64,000 nucleotides of DNA from Symsagittifera roscoffensis (GCF_963678635.1 NC_087069.1:1686166-1750165); one strand, 5' to 3'; numbered from the stretch's first letter, positions 37,596-49,456 are shown. Numbers and translations: made by a program. Notes: generated from the letters alone by a model not told the origin.

Positions 37596-38405
37596 GGGGA
37601 TCTGATCGAAAAGGTAGAACTTCAGCATATCAAATAGTAATAGTAAGTTAAGCATATTCGACAAAACGAAAAGAAAAAAATCAAGACATTTCAAAACAAA
37701 AAGTTAACTTTTTGCAGTAATTTTTTTTATTTTCAAAGTTTTTCCTCCCAAGAAAGCGCGAAAAAAGGATTCCATTTTTTGTGGAAGAAAAGTTAACGGC
37801 CTAAATAAAAGCTGATTGCCCTATTAAGGCTTGCTTTGTTTGCCCGAAATAGAACTAAACATCAAAATTTTCAAGCCAGTTGCTCTCAACAGAATATGTG
37901 TTTTTCGAATCACTCTTGAAAAGGATTTAACATGATATATACTCGACCCATTCGAAGTTTATTTGTAGATCCTTATTTTGCGTGGTAAAAAAAGTTAAAT
38001 ACAACCGAGGACAAAGTCGTTTAGTTTCATTGGTCAGACTAGTGGTGTTGTTGGGTTGTTTACAGCAAGTAACCAGTACGTTGTTACCAAGAAAAAAAAA
38101 GAACACTTACGGGAGATCGAGTGAGCATACAAACTTTTTTGCATGAGAAATAGAAAATTTTCAGTTAGATGCTGATGCTTTTTTTGGTGCAATTGTGGGC
38201 AAAATGGTATATGTAATGATAGAACTTTGATTTTATTTTTTGTTGTCTTTCGACTTTTTTGATCTACGGCTGAAGCTCTGTCGGCTCTATTTCAGAATGG
38301 AAAATAACATTTATGTGAGCGCTTGTTTATTTCTAACTGTTTTTATTATTTCGCCCCGCTTCGCCTTTGTTGAGAATGATATTAGAGTGAGTTTGTGTTG
38401 TGCAG

Positions 38406-38635
38406 CTGAATCGCAGTGAGAGTGACAGTGCTACGCAACACTACCTACTCAAACCCCAGATGCCACCGCCACACAGTGCCAGTGGAGTTTCCTCCCTCTC
38501 CCCCTCTCCAACTACCCCCCACCACCCCCACTCACACTTCAATCTGCCCCACTACAGCACACCCAGTAGTCACACTGCGTCTGCGTCCACAGTCCCACCC
38601 AAACCGCCTCTGCCACCAAATACGCTGGGAAGCAG
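38406..38635 (+). CDS. WWC/KIBRA-like protein, exon 8
   Basis: Acceptor TTGTGCAG, donor CAG|GTGAGA; phase 0 in, two bases out. It opens LNRSESDSATQHYLLKP, matching LNRSDSDSSTL of KIBRA just before the aPKC-binding segment, and continues as a Pro/Ser/Thr/His-rich stretch ending PPNTLGSR. The Pro-rich insert is longer than in human KIBRA. Confidence 0.88.
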
Positions 38636-38791
38636 GTGAGAAGCAATATTTCAAATAAGAGACCCAATTATGTTCCTCTAACCACCCGTTAGAAAAAAAG
38701 GCAACATTTGATGCACTCTCTTTGACTTTATTATCCGAGTAGTTTTATTATAGTATTGGATTGGAAGTTTAGTGAGTATTTGTCGTTACAG

Positions 38792-39034
38792 GTTTAAGCG
38801 CAATGCTGTCGAGAGAATTCCGTCCAAAATGAAACACAAAATGTTCCACGTGTCTGTCGCCAATTCTCCGCCAATAATCACACAGGGAAGTTTCACGGGC
38901 AATTCTAGGTTCCCGGGCAGCTCCTCCCCAGTTGCGGGTTCCCGTCTGTCGCCTCCTTCGTGCTCGCCCTCTGTGGTGACAAATATTGCAGCCAATGTCC
39001 GAAGGAAGCTCCACAACAATATCAACAATGGAAG
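38792..39034 (+). CDS. WWC/KIBRA-like protein, exon 9 (aPKC-binding-like segment)
   Basis: One base completes an arginine codon. FKRNAVERIPSKMKHKMF aligns with KIBRA FVRNSLERRSVRMKRPS, part of the region reported to bind atypical PKC. The rest is Ser/Pro-rich and ends VRRKLHNNINNGR. The proposed donor AAG|GTAGTG lies within a few bases of a hAT-like repeat fragment (39037-39153). It leaves two bases, which fit a candidate exon at 43903 but not the one at 41515. Confidence 0.82.
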
Positions 39035-39036
39035 GT

Positions 39037-39153
39037 AGTGCTTTAGGACAGCTCGGAAAATCAATTTGGTCGACCTAAAAAAAAGGTCGTCAAAGTTTTC
39101 GAATTTTTTTTGAAAATCCCCCCCCCCCTCAAGGAAATCCTAGATCCGCCCCT
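39037..39153 (+). mobile_element. hAT-like MITE arm
   Basis: It aligns with 43618-43747: CTCGGAAAATCA, GTCGACCTAAAAAAAGGTC, then a C run and the end TAGATCCGCCCCTG. CAGGGGCGGATC-type ends are common in hAT-like MITEs of animals. It is one arm only. Confidence 0.65.
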
Positions 39154-41189
39154 GACGATAGAAAAAAAAAACACTTCAAGTGATATCTGGTGGGCTACAC
39201 AAATGTTAACTTTACCCTCCGAACAGTTCCGGGTTTTATTATGTCGGCATATTCAACAGAAATTGCGCGTAATTTCGTGGGGAAAATATATTTTGATGAG
39301 ATTGTTTTTCATTTCGAATGGGCCCTGAAAACTTTTATCTTCAATTTTTTTTTCTTAAGACAACAATTATGAACCAGATCTAAACTAGAATTTATTATTG
39401 GATATTATTATGATATTTTATCTCTATAAAATATTAAATACTAACCAATCATACTCCATCAAACTAACAACCTATTTATTTGTAAATAGTTGAAACTACT
39501 TGTAGTTTCAACACCAGAACAATTTGAATTAAACTTAGAATACAGTTGTTCTCATTCTGGAACTAACTCGCGTAAACCGGTGTACACTAGATCTATTGAG
39601 ACTAGGAGATATAAGAGTAAGATTAAGATTGGTATTAGACTAAGAAGTTGCACGAATCTATCCGGCCGAAAATAAGATAGCGTGACGAGCAGACGGTGTA
39701 CCTTATCTGAAATTACTCTATGAGTTTCCCAAATAACATATAAACTCACAACAGAGTGCGGCCCAAAGTTTTCGCATTAATTGCAGCCTGTTAAATGATG
39801 CCCCATAATAACAATCATAATAACAGAAAATAGGACTGGTACCCTTGGAGGGTTACTTTGCACAAAGTAGACAAACCATGATGTAGATACGTCATAAAGT
39901 AGACAAATACTGTATTGAGCAATCAGAATCGAACAAATGACGAAATATAATTAATTTTTTATTGTTCCGACTATTGAAAATGGGGAGGAACTTTGTGTTC
40001 GGGTGTTTTAGTTTTTTTCTTTTTGTTTGCAACTCCTGAGTGTGCCCTGATGTCACAGCAACATCGAGTTGAGAATTTCAATTTTGTCAGATAAACACTA
40101 ATACGAAAAGCTTCAAAAAGTTTGATTTACCAAATAAGGGAAAAAATGTACAGTTAAAGCTTTCTTGCTTCAACACATGTATAAATAAAATAATAGATGA
40201 CCTTGGACATCTAAAACGTTGAATTCAAAAAATCACATTGAAGGTTGAAAAAAATTGACATTTCTTTTAAACATGTCAATATAGAGACTTCTTAAACATG
40301 TGTCAAGTGAAACGCCAATTAGACAATGTATAGATTAGAATAAAACTTTGAATTGACTCTGAAAGCAAATAATTTAAGCTAATCTCTATGAAATTATCCG
40401 GTTCTGGCTTCAAGGACTTACCAGATTATTCAGGGTCTTAAATTATCAGTGTTTACTAGCTGCACCAAGTTTTCAAATCACGTGAAATTGTATAAAACAG
40501 TTAAGCAAAATGTTTTTACATGAAAAACTTGTTTTAATTCCTTTGTTCGAGAAAAGTTTCTTATGTGCAGAGCGATGCTTAATGCAGATGATAAAAGTGG
40601 CTTTTTCGGACCCGGTGGTTAGTTCTTGAAACCACCAAAAATATTAATTTGTAAACTAAAAAATATTAGTTCTTGAAACCTCTGAGAGGTTAAATTTAAT
40701 CATTTGGTTAAATTTAATCCATCAAAGAAGAACTTCAGGGTTTAAAAATGAATTTGCGCTTAATTTTGTCCACTAGTGTAGCAAAACCCAGATTTGTTAT
40801 TTGAATGGAGTAACTTTGTATATGATAGAACTGGCATCAGGCGTCCATCGTTAAGTTGCACGAGCTCTTATATCTTAGGGATTTTCAGTTCAAAACACTT
40901 TGTTCTTCTGACCAATTTTAAAAAGTTCAGTTTTCTTTCTTTTTGTTTTCTACGCAAATTCAGGTAATTTTGCGTCAAAACTAAAAAGACTCAGAAGGCC
41001 ATTTTTAGGATAGATTCGCAACCTCAGGTATAATACTCGACAGCATCCAAATAAATCATAATAAAAAAAATTTAATTTATTATGATTTATAGTAAGTTCT
41101 GAATTTCCTAGAAAGTATGTTTTTTTATTTCTGCACTAAAACAAACTTTTGCTGGCTATTCATTTGTCCTACATTGTTTTATTTTGGCC
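39154..41189 (+). other. WWC intron segment with no recognised feature
   Basis: I searched it for the coiled-coil exon expected between the aPKC-binding segment and the W-L-R-E-D block of KIBRA and did not find one. A family C-like phrase (CTATTGAAAATGGGGAGGAAC) lies near 39971. Confidence 0.6.
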
Positions 41190-41432
41190 GTTTTTTGCGT
41201 CTAGAAATTTCAGGTGGTACCACTATTGCAGCCGTAATTGGTCAGGATGTGGTAGACTTGAAGCTAGATGTCAAGTGAAATTGGTAGGTAGGGGACATTG
41301 CCATGGTAGGGGATCGATTACATGATTTGATGATCTCAAAGCGAACGCCTTGCCACTATGGTAGGTGCCTCATAATTTACGGCTGCAATAATGGTACCAC
41401 CTGAAATTTCTTGACGTAGAAAAAACAGCTGT
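41190..41432. mobile_element. Small inverted-repeat element (MITE-like)
   Basis: AGAAATTTCAGGTGGTACCA near 41209 and its inverse TGGTACCACCTGAAATTTCT near 41394 belong to terminal inverted repeats of about 45-50 bp around a core of roughly 140 bp. No coding capacity, and no target-site duplication found. Confidence 0.75.
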
Positions 41433-41514
41433 GCTCGACAAAATATAAAAATAATGTTGAACTACAATGGTTACTATTTAGATTTTTGGTGGTTACAATG
41501 TCCGTATATTTCAG

Positions 41515-41604
41515 TGGATGAAAAGTGAGAACAATGCCCTCAATCGATATCTGAAGAAGGAGTCCATTGAAGACAGATTGAGTAGAGAGAAAACTAAGAA
41601 ATAG
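41515..41604 (+). CDS. Candidate terminal exon of the WWC gene
   Basis: After TATATTTCAG a phase 0 frame reads WMKSENNALNRYLKKESIED, then a basic end and a TAG at 41602-41604. KIBRA has WLREDERFRLLLRMLEKRQMD near its C-terminus, so pattern and position fit. The phase does not fit exon 9 directly, so at least one exon would be missing between them. AATAAA occurs at 41752. Confidence 0.45.
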   Translation, partial: WMKSENNALNRYLKKESIEDRLSREKTKK

Positions 41605-42367
41605 AAGCAGGACTGCCAAGTGGAATTTTAATGCGAATATACAAAATTACAAAGTGCTCTTTTTAGATGATCAGTCTCCGAATATCTTCTGCTCTGCAAC
41701 AATTCTAATCTCCACCTGGGGCTTTCCACTGTCTATCTTCTCTGCTATGTAAATAAATTATAAATAGTAATGGAAAAGTTGATGAAATTTTTAATGAGCT
41801 ATTCAATTAATAGCGAGCAACAAAACCATACGTGAAGCTAGTCGTTGTTTAATTGCAATATTAGTAATTTTGCAATAAAGGTGTTTCCTCTACTAAACTA
41901 TTCGTTCGACGGAAGCCAACAATGCTCATTAACAGATAGAAAAAATATAGAATAAAATAACTGTAGATGACAATAATTTGAAATTACAAAGTAATTGATA
42001 TTATTAGCGCAACTGATGTTCGCATTGTGAATTGTACAATTAGATAATGATGAAATGGTTCTTCTAAGAAAGCGAAATAAGCTTTTGTCTCAAGAATAGT
42101 TAAATTCTTTATTTTATCACGTTTTTTTCTTAAGTCATTAGTATAAATTATTAGAAGGAAACACATTCCCGGTTAAAGTTATTGGTCACATTCAGTTACT
42201 CACTAAAACATCTACTAGTGCCTAGTGTTGTTTGGGCACTTGGAGTGAACAAACCCCATGAAAAATCCTTCCCCTTGTTGGCGGCAATTTGAAGTTTCCA
42301 CCAGTATAAGTTTACGAAATATGTCGTTTTTTCATAATTTGTCGAGATCTTTCCCAATTTATTTACT

Positions 42368-42715
42368 TGCGAGCGTAGTGTATTAGTACGAACCTTCTTT
42401 TGTTCCTAGTATCTAACTCGCGAATGCACTTTTGCTATAATCACGATCTGTAGCATTGGAAATTTCGTAGCATCTGTTTTCTGCTTTATTTGTGGCTACT
42501 GTTTTGAGCTGTAAGCGTCCGTGGCTGAGTGGTAAATGCGTGGCGTTCTTAATCTCTTTGTCGCAAGCTCAAATCCGACACGTAGCTCAAATCCGAATTT
42601 TTTTTCACTAATTCGAGGCTTATTTCTATTTTTTCTTATTTGGCTTAATAGAGCTGCATTTTTTGTCGTGTTCTTTCTGTCGTGTTTAAGAAGCTAAACT
42701 TCGCCTCTGCTGAAA
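42368..42715 (+). mobile_element. SINE-like family A copy
   Basis: Head TAGTACGAACCTTC, then CTGTAGCATTGGAAATTTCG. The tRNA-like block is at 42513-42585 (GCGTCCGTGGCTGAGTGG, then GGCGTTCTTAATC and GCAAGCTCAAATCC). The tail has GAAGCTAAACTTCGCCTCTG. Confidence 0.75.
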
Positions 42716-43181
42716 TTCTTTTTTTTCTATGGTGTGGTGAGGATACTGTCAACATGCTTTCAGGAGTGTTATATCTGGCCTTCATGTATGACTGCTCAAC
42801 CCCTTTTAGTTTCCGAAACTTGAAGTATTCGAGATATGCAATTGGAGATTGGGCCTTCAATCAAATATGATTGCTCAAACCCTTTCAATTTTTAAGCTAT
42901 GACGTTTTTTATGATATTTCAAATATTTTCAAATAGAATTTTCAATTTTAGACTCTATGGCGGGTTGATGTCAAGTTACTCTGCTGGCTGCCTTCCTTAA
43001 ACTTTTAATGGAACAGGCCCTTAAATTGTTTCCTTTTTTGTCGTCAGTAGTATCCTTTTTTTGGCAGGATACAAAACAACAGTAGCCCACTGGGTAGTTC
43101 GGCTGTTTGGAGCAATAGCAAAAAGTGTGAAAATAGCTATGTCGAGTAATAAGAATATATGACGTCATTTTTATGCTTAAC

Positions 43182-43747
43182 ACTGGCAAAGATCTAGGGC
43201 TTTCTTGAGGGGGGCGGAATTTCCAACAAATTTCAAAATTTTGTCGACCAAATTTAATTTTCTGAGCTCTCCCAAATCACTTTAAAACCCTTTTTTGATC
43301 AAATTTTTATGCGAAAACAGGCCAAAAAAGAAAAGTTTGCATGTAGATCTTAAACAGGGGCGAAACAGCGGTTCTCCGTGAAGAGCTGAATAGCTCGTAT
43401 GTTGGTCCTTTCCATTGTGGATAAACCGTCTTAAACCATTGTCAGTCGGCCAAAAAATGGATATCTCAAAATAGTAACACAATATCTTAAAAATAAAAAA
43501 AAAACAGACCGAAAAAGGCGTTTTTAGGCTTTTTTGGAAAAAGCCTAAAAACCTTTTCGGTCTGTTTTTCTTTATATTTTGCCTGCGGTGCAGAAAATGT
43601 GGCCAAAACAAGGTCTTTTTGGTGCTTTCGCAGATCTCGGAAAATCAGTTAAGTCGACCTAAAAAAAGGTCAAAATGGGTAAAATTTTCGAATTTTTTGA
43701 AAATCCGCACCCCCCCCCCTTTCGAGAAAATCTTAGATCCGTCCCTG
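43182..43747. mobile_element. hAT-like MITE with a central hairpin
   Basis: The left end (GGCAAAGATCTAGGG, then a G run and TTGTCGACC-like sequence) is the inverse of the right end (GTCGACC, a C run, TTAGATCCGTCCCTG). In between, 43501-43569 forms a strong hairpin. No transposase is encoded. Confidence 0.65.
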
Positions 43748-43902
43748 AAAGAGGTACTCTTTTTGTCGGCAGGGGTTCGACGAGTGGTCCTTATATCAGT
43801 TTTTGTAAATGCAGAAAAAGTTTCCTCTGAGAATGTCTCGTATTATTTACTCCTGTTGAAGTGCTGAAGCATCTTTCAATTTGATTATGTACTTTTTTTC
43901 AG

Positions 43903-43942
43903 GTTTTCTATGTCAGTGGATAGTGATATTGTAACCAAATGA
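43903..43942 (+). CDS. Alternative candidate terminal exon of the WWC gene
   Basis: After a strong acceptor (TACTTTTTTTCAG), one base would complete the arginine codon left at 39034. The frame then reads FSMSVDSDIVTK and TGA. The phase is right, and an R-x-x-x-x-x-x-D-x-x-V layout loosely resembles the KIBRA C-terminus (RPRMNIPALSADDV). The exon is too short to prove by eye; it may instead be 5'UTR of the next gene. Confidence 0.3.
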
Positions 43943-44342
43943 CTTGTGGTAATCAGAAACCGAGAGCGAGAAAAAATCAACTGCTTCTATCAATGCCTAT
44001 ACTTCTAAAGTGTATACCCCACTAGCAGATCAGGCTGTTGTTTTGTGTTTGTATCTGGTTTTTCTTATGATTATCGTTGTTTTTCATCTTAAACTATCTT
44101 CTTTCCTCCTCACCTGCTAATTAGTTTCTAGAATTTGGTTAAGCTGAGCAATTGAGGTGCTTCATTCTTAAGTTTAGTTCGTTTTGTTTCATACTTGAAA
44201 ATCGAGAACTGGTAATTGTTCTATCTCTATATCACTGTGTCTTTCCAATCTTCATTCATTTATCTTGTTGAGTTATTAGCGTTTATTTACCAAACAAAAA
44301 ATCTCTATTCTACATAAGTTCCTTTTCTAAAAATTATCTTAA

Positions 44343-44988
44343 ATGGATACATCAACGTCAATTTACAGTGCTTCAGTTGGTAGCGGTGGAGATAACAGTT
44401 ATAACCAGATAAACAGAACCAATGACCCCTTTTCGCCATCTCAGAATTTAGAACATAGTCTAAACAACCCCTCCGCCGCCGCCTCTTATCACACACAGCC
44501 TATGCAGCTTATATCGCACCCTGATACCACAAACAGTAATACGAAGCAGCAACATCCCCAGTGCTACAGCTACGGCGTCGTATCCAACACACCACCGCAC
44601 ACTGCGATTAGCACTTGCTCAAATGGAACCATGTCAGGTACGAGAAGCACCCAAGGCGGGGGTGTACATGTGGGAGTGAGTAGTTACGGAGGGGTAAATA
44701 TCAACAACAACAACAACAACAACAATAGTAGTTATAATAATAACAACAGTGGTTTTCTGTTGAATTCGGCCTCGTCTCTGCCTTCGATTTCGACCAGATA
44801 TCCGGCCAAGATCCATTACAAGTTGAACAGGTCCAGTCCCACTCACCCGGCCAGTCAGACTGGTGGCGGTGGTGGCAACAACAGTGGCAGCAGTCCCACC
44901 ACCTCCAACGTGTCCAGTCCTCTGGGCTCTGAACAGTGCAGTCCCCTCCTCAGTCCCTCCTCCTCCGCCCCCTTCAATGCAACTAACA
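44343..44988 (+). CDS. Unrecognised low-complexity protein, exon 1
   Basis: An in-frame TAA at 44340-44342 directly precedes the ATG, so translation starts here. The 215 residues are rich in Ser, Asn, Gly, Thr and Pro. They include an eight-residue Asn run encoded by AAC repeats near 44700-44723, a Gly run (GGGGG), and the phrase YPAKIHYKLNRSSPTHP, the least repetitive part. The donor ACA|GTGAGT leaves one base; the acceptor at 49457 supplies two, giving Asn. The two exons make 690 residues. No domain is recognised and most of the protein looks disordered. It lies on the same strand downstream of the WWC gene. A regulatory or scaffold protein is possible, but that is only a guess from composition. 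Confidence 0.65.
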
Positions 44989-46594
44989 GTGAGTCTGTCA
45001 GTCCATCGCCAACCAAATGCCAGATGAAACCAACATTTCTCGTTCTAGTTCTAAATAATTATAGACTAACTTTTAGCTCAGCAAGTTTAAGTCTTAAATT
45101 GGCCAGTTTTGCAAAGTATCAAACACCCTAACTGTTGATTTTTAAGTCGCTTAAGTAGCAGAGGGCCTCTAGCTTAAAGTTTTTCCTTGTTCCAACCATT
45201 TCAAAAATGGGGAGGAACTTCGTATTAATGATATATCGTTTTAAAGCACGTTTAGTCGTAATTCGAACGACATAGAAAATTTTTGAAAAAGTTTTCCTGG
45301 TGTTGAGAAAAATTGGTTTGAACTTTTTTTATTTTTCGTCTTAATTCGAGCGAGCAGGTTTGCAATAGCTTATTTTAAGCCTCAAAAAATTATACTCGAG
45401 TGAAGGTACTGTTTTTGAGTATTTTAGCACCTTTTGGGAATCAAAAACACTGCAAAAAAAACTGAAAAAATGGTTGAATTTTGTTCTTGCATTTTTCTAC
45501 ACAAACTGTTTTCCAATTTGTGTGTTTTACTATGAAAGTCGAATATGCCTAATTTCTAGATTTTCGTCAGATCCTTTTATCACACGATGCACAAAAAACA
45601 CTTAATTGAAAAAAACATGGAAAAGCATTTTTATGTGTTTTTTAATAGTATGGTCGGATCATTCTGTGCTACTCGAACAATAAGCTTCTATCCTTATTTT
45701 CTTATGTTTTGGGTATTAAGATTTTTACGGTCTATTGGTATTTTAATAGTTTTTTTAGCGCCTACGAGGGTATAAACTGTTTTGATCAATGCATTTTTGA
45801 AGACTATCGAATATTCTATTTCCCAGCTTTTTGTTCAGAGCTTCTCATCACATCACCGACAAAACGGGCCTAATTTGAAAAAAAAACTAATTTTAGCGGT
45901 GTTATTTTTGATTTTTTTTCTTTTCGAGTTTTTTTAAGTGTTTTTCTAGCCAAAAGATAGCAATGTATAAATCCTGTTGTCAAGACTTTTTTTTCCTGTA
46001 AACAACTTTGTTCACAGAATGCTCAATTTTAGTAGGGATGTTAATTTTCTGACTGCTGACGTGAAGACCGCTGACATGCTCAATTTTTAGAAAATTTAAA
46101 TAAAACTACCATCATTTTGGTAGTATTTAGGGGAAGTTCGTTGCAGGTAATAGCTTTTTTTAAATAAAATTCTTGAAGAAAATTTTTTTTTTCGTATTCG
46201 TGGTTTTCGTCCTTGTTTCCATTGGCTCGTTTTCCATTTTTTTTAAACGTTTGTTTTATCTGGTACAATTTTACTCTGATTTTCCAAAGCACAAGATTTC
46301 TTTTAATTTGAACAGGTTATTTATTATGATTGAAAGTTCTGTAATTTGTGATTTATAAGGTTTTTTTTTCGATTCAACAGTTCCGGTTTGTTATTTCAGT
46401 TGAATCAAATTATATTGCTTAGTTTCAGTTTAGTCAAGTTATGTTGCAGTGAAATAGTTTTTCATGCTTTCATGTTTTTCGTAAAAACTTTATAGCTCAA
46501 AATTTTTTATGACAACAGTTTGTTTTTCAGCTTAAATTCTTTTCTTTACTGTTCTTTTGACAAATATTTCCTTTAATTTTGAACCCTAAAGTTT

Positions 46595-46685
46595 TCCAGG
46601 TTCCTTCCCGATTGGCCTAGGGTAACGCCGTTTCCTTTGCATCCTAATGTCTGGGGTTCGCGTCTCGCCCGGACTTTATTTATTT
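46595..46685 (+). repeat. tRNA-like segment, probably of a SINE
   Basis: GATTGGCCTAGGGTAACGCC resembles a D arm with box A, and GGGGTTCGCGTCTCGCCC resembles box B and a T arm. I cannot pair a seven-base acceptor stem, so I do not call a tRNA gene. Confidence 0.45.
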
Positions 46686-46899
46686 TTCTATTTTGCAATC
46701 GAAGAAAAATTTGGTTAAAATTGTATTCTCGGACTTTTGTTTGTCTGCTCAAAAATGTATTACCGGACTTATATTTATCTGCTCTTGTCACATCACGCAT
46801 TTTGCCTTGTGAGGTATGCAATTTTCAATCAAGTGCAAGTTTTGTGTTGTTCAGTCAGCATCAGGGGGAAATTGAAAGATTTTTTTTTTCATGAAATTA

Positions 46900-47900
46900 G
46901 TTTTTTTTTCGGCTCAACTGATGTTTGCTCAAAAATTGTCGGCTTAGTTGCTACATTACTGATTTTTCTTGTGCTAAAAGCAACTTTCATTGTAGTTGCA
47001 AGTGCAATCGTTGTTCATTGTAGCTTCAGGTGAGACTTAAAACGTCTTCAATCACAGTTTTTTCGGATCAACTCAACGGGGAATAGTAGTTTGAAACGGG
47101 GATAGTCCGTTTCAAAAAAAATGCCGGCGTATTATTGTCTGCTTGTTTTATCGGCTTAGCTGCCATATTTTAGAAATTTTTTGAAAGTTTTTTTACTTTA
47201 GAGTTGCTTTTAGTGTTCCGATTTACCTCTGCTGTTTGTAATTTTACTAAACTTGACTTATATTTACTAAACTTGATATTATTTTATATTTTTTTCTCGT
47301 TCAGAAACTTCATTCTGCCCGAATGATTTCGGCCTGTTTTTTATCGGCTTAGTGACCTAATTTTGAATTGTTTCAATGGAAAAATTTTTTAATGCTGGCA
47401 TCTGGATCGAACAAAATGCTAAAATTTTTATTAGAAATATAGTTCAAGTTTTTCGTGATAACATTTCTTTCCAGATTGTTTTTTAATTATCCCCCTTTTT
47501 TTCGGTTTGATAGGTTTCGACCTATATTATATCGGCTTATTGGCTTCATATTGCGTCTTTCGACGAGCGAAAAAAGTTTCTTGAGTGCGTGTCTGTATTT
47601 TGAGGTTGAGGGGGACTTAATAACCTCTTTTTAGTCTTAAATTTTCTTCGGCTTTTTTTCTATTTCTGCGCTGAATAGGTTTCGGCCTACTTTATATCGG
47701 CTTAGTGGCCTCATATTGTTTCATTCGACGAGCAGTTTAAGTGTTTTGAGGGTGAGGTAGAGATTAATTTTTCAGAAGTTTGAAGACTTGTTGATTTTTT
47801 TGGCCTAAAGGGTTTCTGGCAAGCTATTTTTGGCTTTGTTACCGCTGGGTACATTATCTTTCGATGCTTATTGGCATGTTCAAAACTAGCCTTATTCATT
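46900..47900 (+). repeat. Degenerate tandem family F
   Basis: Phrases of the type TATATCGGCTTAGTGGC followed by CATATTG and TTCGACGAGC recur near 47150, 47333, 47520 and 47693, 170-190 bp apart. Related phrases (TATATCGGCTGAGCC, GTTTGACGGG) lie near 52530 and 55257. Confidence 0.55.
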
Positions 47901-48244
47901 TTAATTGTCTAGTATTTTCAACCTTTTTGATTTTTTTCTTGTTTTGTATCGCAAGTAGTGCGAAGCTCAGCTTCACCTCTGTGTTTATTATTCAAGGTTT
48001 GGGATTTTTCCGTAATGAATTTCTATCGAGACCTCGAGAAATTTAAAATTCTTATTCAATATCTTTTTAACTTGTCATTATTTCGACCTCTTATGTTTTT
48101 ATGTTTTTGTTGCTCCGCTTCGACTCTGGGTTTAGTTTGGAATCTTGTTGTTGCTAATTACTCGAGTTATGTGATTCGCCTAATTAGCTTTCCGATCAGC
48201 CGGTATTTTCTCTACAAATCTGATAGTTGTAGATAAATGTATTC

Positions 48245-49035
48245 TGGCTCTTTGAATTGCTAGGCTGAGACGGAATTCAGTAAGTTAGATGTTGAGGCTA
48301 TAGGTTTGGCCCGGTTTCTATTGACTTTTTTGAATTTTTTTAGCTTCTCAAAAAATTGTGACTAATAATATACATCTGTGAACACATCAGAATGTTTTTA
48401 AACAGAAAATTTTTACATCAATTCCAGTTTTCTTTGGCCTTCTAAATCAGCGGCAGCAAAAGTAAATATTAAATCACTTTTGCTGCCACTTTCTTTTTTT
48501 CTAAAGGTCAAGTTAAAGAATTTTAGTGGCCTTTCTCACATATTCAATCTTTTTTGGAAATTTTCTTGCGTTTTTTTGAGCGTTTGGCTTCCTTGCTTCG
48601 GTTGAAAATTTGTTGGCTTCGTTTTCATTCTCCGTTTTTAACACAAACTTTATGTGTACACTTTGAAACCTGATTTTCAAATTGTAAATGAGCGAAGTGA
48701 TTTTTTCATCTAAATAAGCGGATGATTTTTTGCTGGTTTTTTCGCAGCAAAGAATCATGAATTATTCAAAACATTGTTTTAAACATTTGTTTTCTTCGCG
48801 TGTTTCTTTTGTTTTAGAGCTGATTAACAATTAGCTATTCCGCGGAAGATTCTAGAATAATGCCAGTTCGATAATGCGTCATATTTTATTGATACACTTG
48901 GGAAATGAGCTGGGAGCTGAAATAGTTGGGAAACTTGTTTTTACATGAGATTGCTCAGGGATAATTGAATTAGTTTTGTGCTCTTGCTTTTTACCAAGAA
49001 TCCAAAAAATCTTGGCTTAGAAAAAACAACGTTTC
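48245..49035 (+). repeat. Dispersed repeat E, copy 2
   Basis: Matches 2040-2215 and 2828-3215 in order, without the SINE-like insertion. Between the two shared blocks is a private segment with the hairpin GGCAGCAAAAGT / ACTTTTGCTGCC (48452-48487). Confidence 0.7.
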
Positions 49036-49456
49036 TAAACGTTTTTTCTTGCATAAAACGTTTCATTGAATTTTTTCCAACTGTTCTACGTATTTGATCC
49101 GACCAAAGAAGGCGTAGAGTTGTGGATTAGTTTTACCCCAAAAAAAGTCTGGTGCTACAAATATTTTCATATGGAGCCGAGTGATAGACCATTTTGATAC
49201 CCTTTTGGTCGTGATTTATCCACCTTTAAAAATCAAAAGCATGCAAACTAGAAAAGCAAAAATTTTAAATTCTTTGTGTCAGGTATTGGAATTTTCCAGT
49301 TTCTTTTAAATGCAACTTCGATGAGTCATCTTTATCTGGTTGATCAATGTTTGGCTCTAGTGACAAAAACCAAAGTAACCAAGGTGTGAAGTGGTTGTTT
49401 TCAAAACTTGTTGATCATGTTGTAATGTAACTGCTTTAACTTGATTGTCATTTCAG

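Larger units (their letters stand above)
29225..38405 (+). other. WWC intron 7
   Basis: At 9.2 kb this is the longest intron. It holds SINE-like copies (29410-29990, 29970-30480, 31430-31630, 32275-32640), a 387 bp tandem duplication (30311-31085) and a decayed LTR retrotransposon (33140-37595). 37600-38400 shows nothing recognisable except a tail-like GCTTCGCCTTTG near 38358. Confidence 0.75.
41605..43902 (+). other. WWC 3' region or last intron
   Basis: Contains a SINE-like family A copy (42368-42715), a unit related to the 15030-15960 array (42760-42910) and a hAT-like MITE (43182-43747). 41760-42360 holds nothing recognised. Confidence 0.65.
44989..49456 (+). other. Intron of the unrecognised gene
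   Basis: A 4.5 kb intron with repeat C core (45215-45330), a tRNA-like segment (46595-46685), degenerate tandem family F (46900-47900), a family A tail (about 47955-47985), repeat E copy 2 (48245-49035) and a small hairpin (48452-48487). The acceptor is TTGTCATTTCAG. Confidence 0.7.

Noticed and set aside
41209-41285. Possible missing WWC exon with VVDLKLDV, resembling LDLELDL
   Set aside because: The segment lies within the inverted-repeat element, needs a phase that does not fit exon 9, and meets a stop at once.
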